A stretch of DNA of 64,000 nucleotides from Planctomycetaceae bacterium. Its GTDB lineage: Bacteria > Planctomycetota > Planctomycetia > Planctomycetales > Planctomycetaceae. Below are positions 21,069 through 29,918 of this stretch, one piece after another (position 1 is the first letter of the stretch; the number at the start of each line of letters is the position of its first letter). The stretch is taken from NCBI GenBank assembly GCA_017795105.1, contig CP051247.1, forward strand, positions 620,001-684,000, written 5' to 3'. A model generated the notes under the pieces. The model had not been told where the DNA came from. It saw only the letters and a list, made by a program, of their open reading frames with translations, and ran no database searches. A program made the translations under genes and the position numbers.

Positions 21069-21412
21069 GTCTTGTTCCTTCCCGAATTGAGTCTGCGGAG
21101 TTGTATCCAGCCGTTATTGTCTTCCTGTCCGTAGAATAGATCGGATCAGGTGTAATCGCAATAACGTTTTCGCTTAAAGGTGTAGCGACTCTAGCAATCG
21201 TCGACAGACTATCAAGTGTACTTCACCTCCTTAGAGTTGTTGAAACGGGAATTTCTCAATCACGACCCTACATCTCGGCAAAGTGCATCAAGGGCTCAGC
21301 AGCCACAACTGTCAAACACATCGGAAACAATAGAACTGTCGACCTCTCGAAACAGGGCATATTTCCAGCGATGGCAATCCATCCACCACCTCTGATCATT
21401 CAGGAAGATTCC
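21069..21412. other. 344-bp intergenic region between murG and the coiled-coil protein gene
   Basis: No ORF of note. On minus there is a promoter-like pair: TTGATA (21215-21210), 16-nt spacer, TAGAGT (21193-21188), about 120 nt before the coiled-coil gene. Otherwise I see nothing in it. Confidence 0.5.
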
Positions 21413-22549
21413 CTAGTCGACTCTTAGTATTCGTGAGATCACATTGATTACATTTACAGAGGCATCCCCATCTGAACTTGAGACCGCGTGAACGACCTCT
21501 CCTTCAAGGGCAGCGGTGTTCTCCAACAAGCGGCACAATGTCTTATTGAACACACCGACGTCCTTAGCATGGTGCTCAGTTAACACCTGTGAACAAGAGG
21601 ACTCCACGTGGGATTTCGCATTGTACAGCTGGTGATTATTCACAGAACTGGCAAGCGGAATAATCAGGGCAGGAATCTGTAGGCAGGCGAGTTCCGCTAG
21701 CGTCGTCGCCCCAGCTCGGGTGACAGCCAGGGCCACATGCTCGTAAAGCTCGGCGGGAGTATCGAAGTACGCACGAACGTCAGCAGAGAGGTCCGCATGC
21801 TCGTATTCAACCCTAATTCGAGCTGCCTCAGCATCCGTTCCGGTCTGATGCCTGACATGCCAGCCTCTCAAAGTTGAACGGTGCTGCCTCACGAACCCAA
21901 TCAACAAATCATTGAGGAACCGGGCCCCCTGACTTCCACCCGTGATCAGCAACACAGGCTTTGTACGCCTCACAGCTCTCTGATTACGAAGCTCGGTGAC
22001 CTCCGCCCTCAATGGATTGCCGGTGACGGACACGGGCTTGCGACCGGAGAAGTACCGAACGGAGTCAGCATAGGTCAGACAGATGTGATCAGCATATCGA
22101 AACAAGAACCGATTCGCTCGACCTGGAATCGAGTTCTGCTCCAGCAGCACGACGGGGATTCTTGCTCGTTTCGCTTTCAGGACAGCGGGAACACTGGAAT
22201 AACTTCCAAGGCCGATCACGACATCCGGCTGCGCATCTCGAAACAAGTCGCCAACAATCCGATTCGACTCTCGCAAATTCCGAAGATACGACCAGGGCTT
22301 CCGCAGGGCACGGGCCGGCGGCTGAAAAGGGATGGAAACGTGCTCCAGCCCGTTCGCCTGTGCGATTCGCCGTTCAACCACGCGATCGGTTCCGACGAAG
22401 ACGATTCTCGAATTCGGAAAACGCTGCGTCCATTGTTCAGCGACGGCGATGCCCGGATAGAGATGACCGCCCGTCCCGCCTCCGGCGAACAGAATCGTCG
22501 GACTCTTCGGTGAAGCTGCTTGTTCGCCATCCATCGCGAGAGGCACCAT
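21413..22549 (-). CDS. murG: UDP-GlcNAc:undecaprenyl-pyrophosphoryl-MurNAc-pentapeptide GlcNAc transferase
   Basis: 378 aa from ATG 22549 (ATG 22534 is an alternative; neither has a strong ribosome site). The GT28 fold shows the loop-1 motif ILFAGGGTGGHLYPGIAVAEQ, IGLGSYSSVPAVLKAK, LLEQNSIPGRANRFL, the donor-site motif LLITGGSQGARFLND, and TRAGATTLAELACLQIPALIIPL. It makes lipid II at the inner face of the cytoplasmic membrane. The frame extends upstream for over 200 codons across tyrS; that extension is a composition artefact. murG stands alone here, outside any dcw cluster. Its C-terminal third is visibly less G+C-rich than the neighbours. Confidence 0.92.
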   Translation of the reverse strand: MVPLAMDGEQAASPKSPTILFAGGGTGGHLYPGIAVAEQWTQRFPNSRIVFVGTDRVVERRIAQANGLEHVSIPFQPPARALRKPWSYLRNLRESNRIVGDLFRDAQPDVVIGLGSYSSVPAVLKAKRARIPVVLLEQNSIPGRANRFLFRYADHICLTYADSVRYFSGRKPVSVTGNPLRAEVTELRNQRAVRRTKPVLLITGGSQGARFLNDLLIGFVRQHRSTLRGWHVRHQTGTDAEAARIRVEYEHADLSADVRAYFDTPAELYEHVALAVTRAGATTLAELACLQIPALIIPLASSVNNHQLYNAKSHVESSCSQVLTEHHAKDVGVFNKTLCRLLENTAALEGEVVHAVSSSDGDASVNVINVISRILRVD

Positions 22550-22768
22550 CCCGTTCGACGCGGGGTAAGACTGGTTTATTAATGAGGGGATTGTTACGTT
22601 ACGAATCCGAGTCGTAAGGACCGAATTCTCTTGCCTGGTTGGCCTTTGCGTTTCGGTCTCAAAGAGAATGCCGGCCGGCGTCAGACACCGCCAAGTATTC
22701 TTCGCGGTGCTCATCGTAGATGGAACAGTGTAATCAAGAAAGCGGGACCGACTCTCGCTCGAGTGACT

Positions 22769-23986
22769 ATGACATTCCCCCCTGTAGACGAACAACTGGA
22801 AATCATTCGCCGCGGCGTCGAGAAGATCGTGCCGGAAGACGAACTTCGCAAGATGCTCGAGAAGAGCGCTGCGACGGGAAAGCCACTTCGAATCAAGTAT
22901 GGCATCGACCCGACGGGAGTCGATCTGCATCTGGGACATACCGTCCCGATGCGAAAAATGCGGCAGTTCCAGCAGCTTGGCCATCAGGCCGTAATCATCA
23001 TCGGCAACTACACGGCTCTGGTGGGCGACCCAAGCGGACGGGACGAAACCCGGGCTCGGCTGACCGCTGAGCAGGTTGAAGCCAATGCCCAGGATTATCT
23101 GAAGCAGGTTGGAAAGGTGATCGACCTCTCCCAGGCCGAGGTCCATCGGAACGGCGACTGGTTCTCCAACATGGATTTCGCCAGAATCCTCGAACTTTGC
23201 AGCAAGGTCACCGTCGCTCAACTGCTGACGCGAGATGACTTTTCACGCCGCTTCAAAGACGAGCACGCCATCTATCTGCACGAATGCCTGTATCCGCTGA
23301 TGCAGGGTTGGGATTCGGTCGAGATTCGCGCAGATGTCGAACTGGGCGGGACCGAGCAGCTCTATACCTTCATGCTTGCTCGCGATCTTCAGCGCGATGC
23401 AGGACTGCCCCTCCAGTGCAGCGTCATGTCCCCCATTCTGGTCGGTACTGATGGCATCCGCCGGATGGGAAAGAGCCTTGGCAACTACATCGGTATCTCG
23501 GATTCCCCCTACGAGATGACCAAGAAGTTCATGCAACTGCCAGACGATGTGATGCGTTCCTACTTCGAACTGCTCACCGATTTGCCTCTCGACGAAGTCG
23601 ACAGCATTCTGGCCGGACACCCGAAGACCGCCAAACAGGTTCTCGCCAGAACGATCGCAGGAGAGTACCACAGCTCGGCAGAAGCGGAAGAAGCCGTGGA
23701 ACGTTGGGAACGGGAAATCGGAGCAGGGGGACTCCCCAGCGACATCCCGGTGACCGAACTGTCCCGATCCGACTGCGGAGATGGCAAGGTCGCTGCAGTC
23801 GATCTGCTCTTTCTGCTCAAACTCGTTAATACGAAAAGCGATGGCCGCCGGCTTATTCAGCAGGGCGGCGCAAAACTCGGGGAAGACAAGACCCCCATCG
23901 CAGACATCAGCGAGCTGATCCCTGTTGAAGACGGACTGCTCGTCTGGGCCGGCAAGAAGAGATTCTGCCGCATTAAACTCGTCTGA
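22769..23986 (+). CDS. tyrS: Tyrosyl-tRNA synthetase
   Basis: 405 aa, TyrZ-like. Class I motifs are a HIGH variant HLGH (54-57, in GVDLHLGHTVPM) and a KMSKS variant RMGKS (232-236, in GIRRMGKSLGNY). A C-terminal S4-type RNA-binding domain closes the protein (LLFLLKLVNTKSDGRRLIQQGGAKLG). It charges tRNA-Tyr. Start at ATG 22769, where homology begins; the frame is open from 22631. The gene is divergent from murG. The replacement of the first Lys and middle Ser of KMSKS is worth noting but occurs in this branch as far as I recall. Confidence 0.95.
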   Translation: MTFPPVDEQLEIIRRGVEKIVPEDELRKMLEKSAATGKPLRIKYGIDPTGVDLHLGHTVPMRKMRQFQQLGHQAVIIIGNYTALVGDPSGRDETRARLTAEQVEANAQDYLKQVGKVIDLSQAEVHRNGDWFSNMDFARILELCSKVTVAQLLTRDDFSRRFKDEHAIYLHECLYPLMQGWDSVEIRADVELGGTEQLYTFMLARDLQRDAGLPLQCSVMSPILVGTDGIRRMGKSLGNYIGISDSPYEMTKKFMQLPDDVMRSYFELLTDLPLDEVDSILAGHPKTAKQVLARTIAGEYHSSAEAEEAVERWEREIGAGGLPSDIPVTELSRSDCGDGKVAAVDLLFLLKLVNTKSDGRRLIQQGGAKLGEDKTPIADISELIPVEDGLLVWAGKKRFCRIKLV

Positions 23987-24049
23987 CCGCTCGCCGCCGG
24001 ACGTCGTGAAAACCACGCTGAACTCTGGACTTAACTCCCGGGAGATAAC

Positions 24050-25120
24050 ATGGCCGTAGGATTCGGAATCGTCGGTTGCGGAATGATTGCCAATTTTCAT
24101 TCCGAAGCGATTGCACACATTCGGGGCGCCAAGCTTGTTGGCTGCTACAGCAAAACGCTGGCTTCAGCGGAGAAGTTCGCCGCCGAGAAGGGCTGCCAGG
24201 CCTACGACAATCTGGATGAAATGCTGGCCAACCCTGAGATCGATATCATCACGATCTGCACCCCCAGCGGGGCCCATATGGAGCCAGCCATCGCCGCTGC
24301 CAAGGCTGGCAAGCATGTGCTGGTCGAGAAACCACTCGAGATCACGCTCAAGCGGTGCGATGCAATCATCGAGGCCTGCGAGAAACACAATGTCAAGTTG
24401 GGAGCGATTCTGCCGTCCCGTTTTGGCGGAGCGAACCTGGCGTTGAAAGCGGCGATCGACGCGGGCCGGTTCGGCACTCTGACTCTCGGCGACACCTACG
24501 TGAAATGGTGGCGAAGCCAGGAGTATTACGACAGCGGCGGATGGCGCGGCACCTGGGCCCTGGATGGCGGCGGAGCCTACATGAATCAGGCGATTCATAA
24601 TGTCGACCTGATCTACTGGTTCATGGGTGAAGTCGCTGCGGTTTCGGCCATCACCGGGACTCTGGCCCACGAGCGGATTGAAGTCGAGGATACCGGTGTG
24701 GCTGCTCTGCAATTCGCCAACGGCGCGATCGGCACCATCACCGCGACGACCAGTGCCTACCCGGGGTTCCTGAAGAAGACGGAGATCTGCGGCACCAAAG
24801 GTTCAGCGATTATCGAGCAGGACGACATCCTGCACTGGGAGTTCGAGAAAACGCTGGCTCGTGATGCCAAGACGATCGAGAAGTTTTCCCGGAAGTCGGG
24901 AAACACAGGCGGGGCGAGCGATCCCAAGGCGATCTCGTACACCGGTCACATGGAGCAGTTCAAGGATTTCATCTCGGCGATCCAGAAGGGGACGGCTCCG
25001 CGAGTCGACGGACGCGAAGGTCGCAAGAGCGTCGAGCTCATTCTCGCGATCTACAAGTCGGCGTGGACTGGCAAGCGGGTCGAACTTCCTCTGAAGTCCG
25101 ATCCCAAGCGTCCGCGATAG
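24050..25120 (+). CDS. Gfo/Idh/MocA family oxidoreductase
   Basis: 356 aa. Rossmann start VGFGIVGCGMIANFHSEAI, then EKPLEIT with the catalytic-site lysine, and a C-terminal domain with GGAYMNQAIHNVDLIYWFMGEV (the conserved GG..HxxD pattern). SD GGAGA is 5 nt before the ATG. It is not closely similar to the other copy at 1075-2214. No sugar-specific neighbour helps to name a substrate; the gene sits between tyrS and an acyltransferase gene. Confidence 0.92.
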   Translation: MAVGFGIVGCGMIANFHSEAIAHIRGAKLVGCYSKTLASAEKFAAEKGCQAYDNLDEMLANPEIDIITICTPSGAHMEPAIAAAKAGKHVLVEKPLEITLKRCDAIIEACEKHNVKLGAILPSRFGGANLALKAAIDAGRFGTLTLGDTYVKWWRSQEYYDSGGWRGTWALDGGGAYMNQAIHNVDLIYWFMGEVAAVSAITGTLAHERIEVEDTGVAALQFANGAIGTITATTSAYPGFLKKTEICGTKGSAIIEQDDILHWEFEKTLARDAKTIEKFSRKSGNTGGASDPKAISYTGHMEQFKDFISAIQKGTAPRVDGREGRKSVELILAIYKSAWTGKRVELPLKSDPKRPR

Positions 25121-25227
25121 AGCGGGCCCCCTGATTCACCTTGACGCAGATCCGTTCGGCGGCAAGACTTTACGTCGATTCAACCACGGCAGCCCGTAGA
25201 ACCTGACATGATGTCCGGGAGTTTGCG

Positions 25228-26187
25228 ATGACATGGAAGTCCCTTCGATACCGAGCCGAGTTCTTCGTCTTCAAGGCGGTCCTCGCGACGGTTCGCTGCC
25301 TGTCGTATCGGCAAAGCGTTTTACTGGCGGAATCGATCGCCAAGTTTGCGTTTTATTGTCTTCCCAGAAAGCTGACTCGGTATCAGGTCTGTCGTAAGAA
25401 TCTCGAGATCGCCTTCGGAGACGAACTCACCGATGAGCGAGCCGACGAGATCATCCTCGGGATGTGGATCCATTTGCTCCGCCTGATCGTGGAGATGATT
25501 CAGCTGCCCCGAAAGCTCTGCCGCGAGAACTTTCGGGAATGTGTCACGTTTCGCGACCGCTATCGAGCTGTGGAATCATTAACAACCGACCGTCCCGTCA
25601 TTCTCCTGAGCGGCCACTTTGGCAACTGGGAGATGTCACTGGTCAGTTTCGGGCTGTTCGGATTTCGCGCCGGGGCTGTTGCCCGGGCCCTGGATAATCC
25701 GTATCTCCACGATTGGTTCCGGGAGTTCCGCGAGCAAACCGGGCACTATATGATTCTCAAATCGGGAGCGTCTGACGAGGTTTCCGAGGAGATGGAAGCT
25801 GGTGGTCGGGTCGCCATGCTTGGCGATCAGGATGCCGGCCCTCGGGGCCTGTTTGTCGACTTCTTCGGTAAGCCGGCCAGTACGTTCAAGTCCATCGGGC
25901 TGCTGGCTCTACAGTACGATGCTTTGATCTGTGTCGGCTACGCCCGCCGGTTACCGGACGATTTCATCAACAGCCGCTGGACCAGATACGAGATTGGCGT
26001 CGAGGAGATCATCGACCCTCAGGAAGAGGAACTGCAGGGTAACGTGCAGGCGATCACGCAACGGTACTCCGACGCACTGGAACGAGTCGTTCGTCAGAAT
26101 CCGGAACAGTATTTCTGGGTCCATCGCCGCTGGAAAAGTGAACCCCGGAAACGAGTCAAACGGGCGAAGCCCGCTAAGGCGGCCTGA
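25228..26187 (+). CDS. LpxL/HtrB-type lysophospholipid acyltransferase
   Basis: 319 aa. The acyltransferase H-X4-E motif is in LLSGHFGNWEMSLVSFG, followed by GAVARALDNPYLHDWFREFREQTG and VAMLGDQDAGPRGLFVDFFGKPAS, the pattern of lipid A late acyltransferases (LpxL/LpxM). An N-terminal hydrophobic stretch anchors it to the inner membrane. GGGAG lies 7 nt before the ATG. It most likely adds a secondary acyl chain to lipid A or a related lipid. The basic tail (RKRVKRAKPAKAA) is unusual but short. Its stop is 38 bp before the Rieske gene, so the two may share a transcript. Confidence 0.85.
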   Translation: MTWKSLRYRAEFFVFKAVLATVRCLSYRQSVLLAESIAKFAFYCLPRKLTRYQVCRKNLEIAFGDELTDERADEIILGMWIHLLRLIVEMIQLPRKLCRENFRECVTFRDRYRAVESLTTDRPVILLSGHFGNWEMSLVSFGLFGFRAGAVARALDNPYLHDWFREFREQTGHYMILKSGASDEVSEEMEAGGRVAMLGDQDAGPRGLFVDFFGKPASTFKSIGLLALQYDALICVGYARRLPDDFINSRWTRYEIGVEEIIDPQEEELQGNVQAITQRYSDALERVVRQNPEQYFWVHRRWKSEPRKRVKRAKPAKAA

Positions 26188-26225
26188 TTGCTGCCGATCT
26201 GAAACTCTCGCGTTGGATTTCGAAG

Positions 26226-26534
26226 ATGTCCGAAAAGACACGGCTCTGCAGCCTGGATGAACTGACCGAAGGAACGGGCAAAGAATTTGCCGCAGCCGGT
26301 AGAGTCATCGCAGTCTTCCGCATCGGCGACGAGGTTCACGCGATGGATGGCCTCTGCCCGCACGCTGGCGGGCCGATCGGAACCGGTACTGTTCGCAAGG
26401 GTGTCGTCACCTGCCCGTGGCATGGCTGGCAGTTCGATGTGCGGACCGGTCAACATTGCCAGTCGTCGATCCAGACCACGGTCTTCGAGACGAGCGTGGA
26501 AAACGGGGAGGTCTATATCACTCTGCCTGAGTGA
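26226..26534 (+). CDS. Rieske-type [2Fe-2S] ferredoxin (NirD-like)
   Basis: 102 aa, a single Rieske domain. The cluster ligands are CPHAG and CPWHGW (two Cys, two His) spaced as usual. No signal peptide or membrane segment, so it is a soluble cytoplasmic electron carrier of the ferredoxin / NirD small-subunit type. No oxygenase or nitrite reductase lies next to it; its partner is unknown. Confidence 0.92.
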   Translation: MSEKTRLCSLDELTEGTGKEFAAAGRVIAVFRIGDEVHAMDGLCPHAGGPIGTGTVRKGVVTCPWHGWQFDVRTGQHCQSSIQTTVFETSVENGEVYITLPE

Positions 26535-26882
26535 TACGACCGGCAGATCGCCCGCTTTCCCCAAATGTGTGATTTTCGTCATGTCGCGATTGTCGATGGG
26601 TCGATAACTCGACTGGACAGGGACCAGCGCGACTGTGCTGCGCTTCCGGTCGGGGGACGAATTTCTTCCTCGACTGCCGGAGCATTTGCCAGACAAGACC
26701 GGTCCGCAGTGACTAACGAAACACGTTCCCCGACGAAACTCGCCCCCAACCGGGATCGAGACGTCTCGTCTCCGCACGATGCTGAGATCTGAACGTGTTC
26801 CGTCCGGCAGCTGACGCTCTCGAAACGACGTCAAGACAGAACGCGCTCTAGCCTGAGTAGGAAACTCAGAGGAGACGGCAGG
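26535..26882. other. 348-bp intergenic region
   Basis: No credible gene. Just before the next start there is a small CTGAGT/ACTCAG hairpin (26853-26869) followed by GAGGAG, so it may touch the ribosome-binding site of the 26883 gene. Otherwise I see nothing in it. Confidence 0.5.
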
Positions 26883-27575
26883 ATGCGACTCGGACTACCA
26901 CAAATCTTACTCTTCGCCTTTTTCTCCGGCCTGGTTCTCACGCCCGATTCGGCACGAGCAGGCTGGCCCTGGGAGAAGAAACAGGAAGCCGGGATGGAGA
27001 AATACTCCCCGGAATGGTGGTCCTATACCGGCTCGCTGCCCGTTGGCTCCCGCCAGAAGTATCGCTACGGGAAAATGTGGCCCAATCGCCCCCGGCCGAC
27101 CGAGCGGCAGCAGACATTCATGCAGCAGTTTCACGCGGCTCACTTCTGGCCGACGCCCTACAATCACATCGACCGCAACATTGTCGAAGTCTTCCAGGAA
27201 GCCCAGATCGCTGAAGGCTGGAAAAACGCCACGACGCTGTACGAATATCACTTCGATGCCGAGACCCATCAGCTGACCAAATCAGGTCGCGAGCATTGCC
27301 TGTGGATCATGCAGAATGCGCCCGCCCAACGTCGGATGGCATTCGTTCAGGCTTCGACAGAGAAGTACATTAATGAACTGCGACTGGCGAGTGTGAACAA
27401 TTTCGTGACCGAACTTACCGGTCCGGAACCGTCCATGGCCGTGATGCTGAACGTGACCGCTCCGATCGGTCGCCCGGCTGTGGAAGTCGAGAACTACCAG
27501 CGCGTCTGGCTGGAAAATCTCGAGTCGCCGCACATCCCATACAGTGTCGATGGCAGTGGCGGAAGCGGCGAATAG
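26883..27575 (+). CDS. Secreted protein of unknown function
   Basis: 230 aa with a Sec signal peptide (LPQILLFAFFSGLVLTPDSARAG, cleavage after ARA). The mature protein has many aromatic residues (WWSYTGSLPVGSRQKYRYGKMWPNRP, FHAAHFWPTPYNHIDR) and ends in a Gly/Ser-rich tail. GAGGAG lies before the ATG. It probably shares a transcript with the TPR lipoprotein about 195 bp downstream. I do not recognise the family; a planctomycete-specific envelope protein is likely. Confidence 0.75.
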   Translation: MRLGLPQILLFAFFSGLVLTPDSARAGWPWEKKQEAGMEKYSPEWWSYTGSLPVGSRQKYRYGKMWPNRPRPTERQQTFMQQFHAAHFWPTPYNHIDRNIVEVFQEAQIAEGWKNATTLYEYHFDAETHQLTKSGREHCLWIMQNAPAQRRMAFVQASTEKYINELRLASVNNFVTELTGPEPSMAVMLNVTAPIGRPAVEVENYQRVWLENLESPHIPYSVDGSGGSGE

Positions 27576-27770
27576 GCAACAGTTGATCAGGTCTACAGAT
27601 TCTGCGACATGTGCGGAATCTGCTGCACGTTCTCTTCAGATCGCCCGCAATCCAGCCGATACGAAATAGTGACGACCATTCCTGGGGGAATGCGCGCGTT
27701 GACTATGGCACAGGGATTGTGCCCGCTGAAGACCAGCTGATGTCTTCATCGAACGCAAAGGATTGCGAAG

Positions 27771-28787
27771 ATGAGCATGCCGATTCGAACACATCACGTA
27801 CTGTTGCTGGCACTTCTGTGCTCTGCAACCGGGTGCGCCCAATCACGGAATCCGCTCACGTGGTTCCGATCCACTTCGCCACAGGACGCGGCTATTCAGG
27901 CGATGGTCACCGACCAGCAGTCTGCCGCGCGACAGGTGAAGACCGGAAAAGAATCGAGTCTGTATCCGCCGGAGATCGTTCAGCAGGAACCATTGCCACG
28001 GAGCGAGAAGGATCTCAAGAACCCGCTTCATCTCCATTTGAGCTATGCCCGTCTTCAGGAACAGATCGGCAATCTGACCGAAGCACGATCGTCTTACGAA
28101 AAAGTCGTCGACGGCATTCCGGAATCGGTCGAAGCCAACCTCGGACTGGCCCGCCTTGACGCACTGGCCGGGAAGCATCAGGAAGCCGAAGCTCGCTATC
28201 GGGATCTGATTAGCTCGGCACCGAACTCGCATGAGACTCACTACGCGTTTGGACAGTATCTGGCCGAGCAGAAGCGGCACACCGAAGCGATCGTTGAGAT
28301 TCAAAAAGCGGTGAAGATGTACCCGCAGAGCACGCAGTACCGCTACTCGCTCGGCATCGAAATGGCACGGATCGAACAGTATCCGGAAGCCGTCCAGATG
28401 TTGTCGCAGTCTGTCAGCCGAGCAGAAGCCGCGTACAATGTCGGCTATGTCGCCCTGATGGAGAATGGCGATCGCTACACCGCGGAACGTTATCTGTCCG
28501 AGGCTCTGCAGCACGACAGCAATCTACAGGCGGCCCGCTACTGGCTGACCGAGATTAAGAAGGATGAGCCCGCCGGCCGGACGCAGATTCTGACGGCCTC
28601 GGCAACTCAACCTGTTGAGAAACAGGCGACCGAAAAACAGCCGGTAATCAACGCTGTTGCCAACCGGAGATCGGAGCAATCCGAGTCGCAGTTCCTGATG
28701 CCGGCGACAAGCCCGCCAGGTGTCCGCCCGGAAGATCTGACTCCGGAGCAGTGGGAACAGTGGCAGAACCAGACGCGTCTGCGATAG
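27771..28787 (+). CDS. Tetratricopeptide-repeat lipoprotein
   Basis: 338 aa. The N-terminus is a lipoprotein signal (HVLLLALLCSATGC, lipobox Cys at residue 22). Residues about 85-265 are TPR helices, e.g. HLHLSYARLQEQIGNLTEARSSYEKVVD, VEANLGLARLDALAGKHQEAEARYRDLI, SQYRYSLG-type and AYNVGYVALMENGDRYTAERYLSEAL. The C-terminus is a polar, proline-rich tail. AAAGGA precedes the ATG. It is likely to be a periplasmic scaffold; the partner may be the secreted protein encoded upstream. Confidence 0.85.
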   Translation: MSMPIRTHHVLLLALLCSATGCAQSRNPLTWFRSTSPQDAAIQAMVTDQQSAARQVKTGKESSLYPPEIVQQEPLPRSEKDLKNPLHLHLSYARLQEQIGNLTEARSSYEKVVDGIPESVEANLGLARLDALAGKHQEAEARYRDLISSAPNSHETHYAFGQYLAEQKRHTEAIVEIQKAVKMYPQSTQYRYSLGIEMARIEQYPEAVQMLSQSVSRAEAAYNVGYVALMENGDRYTAERYLSEALQHDSNLQAARYWLTEIKKDEPAGRTQILTASATQPVEKQATEKQPVINAVANRRSEQSESQFLMPATSPPGVRPEDLTPEQWEQWQNQTRLR

Positions 28788-28929
28788 TCTTGCCGTTACG
28801 TCAGGCCGCTCCTAGACTGTTCGCAGCCTTACCGAGCGGCCGATGTCGACCCTGATTTCTCGTAGAAATCGTCGCGTTCACGTGCAGAACCTGAGAGCCG
28901 CTCGATCCGCTCACCGGTTAGTAGAGTTC

Positions 28930-29907
28930 ATGCCTGCTCCTTCGACGATCGGTCAGGATATTGACCGCGCTGCTTCGATTCTCAGCGTTGGTGGCCTCGT
29001 GGCCATGCCGACGGAAACGGTCTACGGACTGGCCGCGAATGCGTTTGATCCGACTGCAGTCGCTAAGATCTTCGAAGCGAAGCAGCGGCCGACGTTTGAT
29101 CCGCTGATCGTTCACATCGCCGATCAGGAGCAGCTTCCACTGCTGGTGAAAAACGTACCGGCTCGCTACCAGATACTGATGGAAACGTTCTGGCCGGGTC
29201 CACTGACGTTGCTGTTCGAGAAGACGGCCGAGGTCCCCGATCTGGTCACGTCAGGATTGCCAACCGTCGCCGTTCGCATGCCGGATCATCCCGCAGCTCT
29301 TGCACTGATCCATAAGGCGGGCACTCCGCTGGCTGCTCCAAGTGCTAATCCGTTTGGCCGCACGAGCCCGACAACCGCCGATCACGTCGCCCGGCAGCTC
29401 GGCGAGAAGGTCGACTACATCCTGGATGCCGGCCCGAGCAAAGTCGGCGTCGAATCGACGATCCTGCGAGAGAGCAGGGGGCGCTTTGAAATTCTGCGGC
29501 CCGGAGGGATTACCCGGGAGCGACTGGAAGAGGTCCTTGGTCAGGAGGTAGTCCTGATCAGCTCCAGCGAAACCGGAGACGCCATCGAAGCGCCGGGACA
29601 ACTGAAAGAGCACTATGCTCCGCGAACTCCGCTCGTTATCGCCGGCGAGAACTCGCCGCGCCCCGTCGCCCAACAACGGGCCTTAATCACCTTTGGACCA
29701 GAACAGTCAGAGAGCCGAAGCGAATTCGCCCACGTCGTCAATCTTTCGCCCGAGGGCAATCTCGTTGAAGCCGCTGCGGGATTCTTTTCCGCCCTTCACG
29801 AACTCGATCGCCTGGACCTGGACTTGATTATCGTCGATCCGTTCCCGAATGAAGGCCTCGGCGTTGCGTTGAACGATCGACTCGGTCGGGCCGTCCACTG
29901 CAGCTGA
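28930..29907 (+). CDS. L-threonylcarbamoyladenylate synthase (Sua5 type)
   Basis: 325 aa, the long Sua5 form: a YrdC-like domain (about 1-200) plus a C-terminal Sua5 domain. Motifs: MPTETVYGLAANAFDP, IFEAKQRPTFDPLIVH, AAPSANPFGRTSPTTADHV, GVESTILRESRGRFEILRPGGI. It makes threonylcarbamoyl-AMP from Thr, bicarbonate and ATP for the t6A37 modification of ANN-decoding tRNAs. ATG 28930 was chosen at the start of homology; the frame opens at 28843. It is convergent with the caspase-like gene, 11 bp away. Confidence 0.93.
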   Translation: MPAPSTIGQDIDRAASILSVGGLVAMPTETVYGLAANAFDPTAVAKIFEAKQRPTFDPLIVHIADQEQLPLLVKNVPARYQILMETFWPGPLTLLFEKTAEVPDLVTSGLPTVAVRMPDHPAALALIHKAGTPLAAPSANPFGRTSPTTADHVARQLGEKVDYILDAGPSKVGVESTILRESRGRFEILRPGGITRERLEEVLGQEVVLISSSETGDAIEAPGQLKEHYAPRTPLVIAGENSPRPVAQQRALITFGPEQSESRSEFAHVVNLSPEGNLVEAAAGFFSALHELDRLDLDLIIVDPFPNEGLGVALNDRLGRAVHCS

Positions 29908-29918
29908 CCGCGCTCGGC

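Noticed and set aside
22550..23221. N-terminal extension of murG by over 200 codons
   Set aside because: The extension runs antisense through tyrS and shows no homology; MurG length is normal without it.
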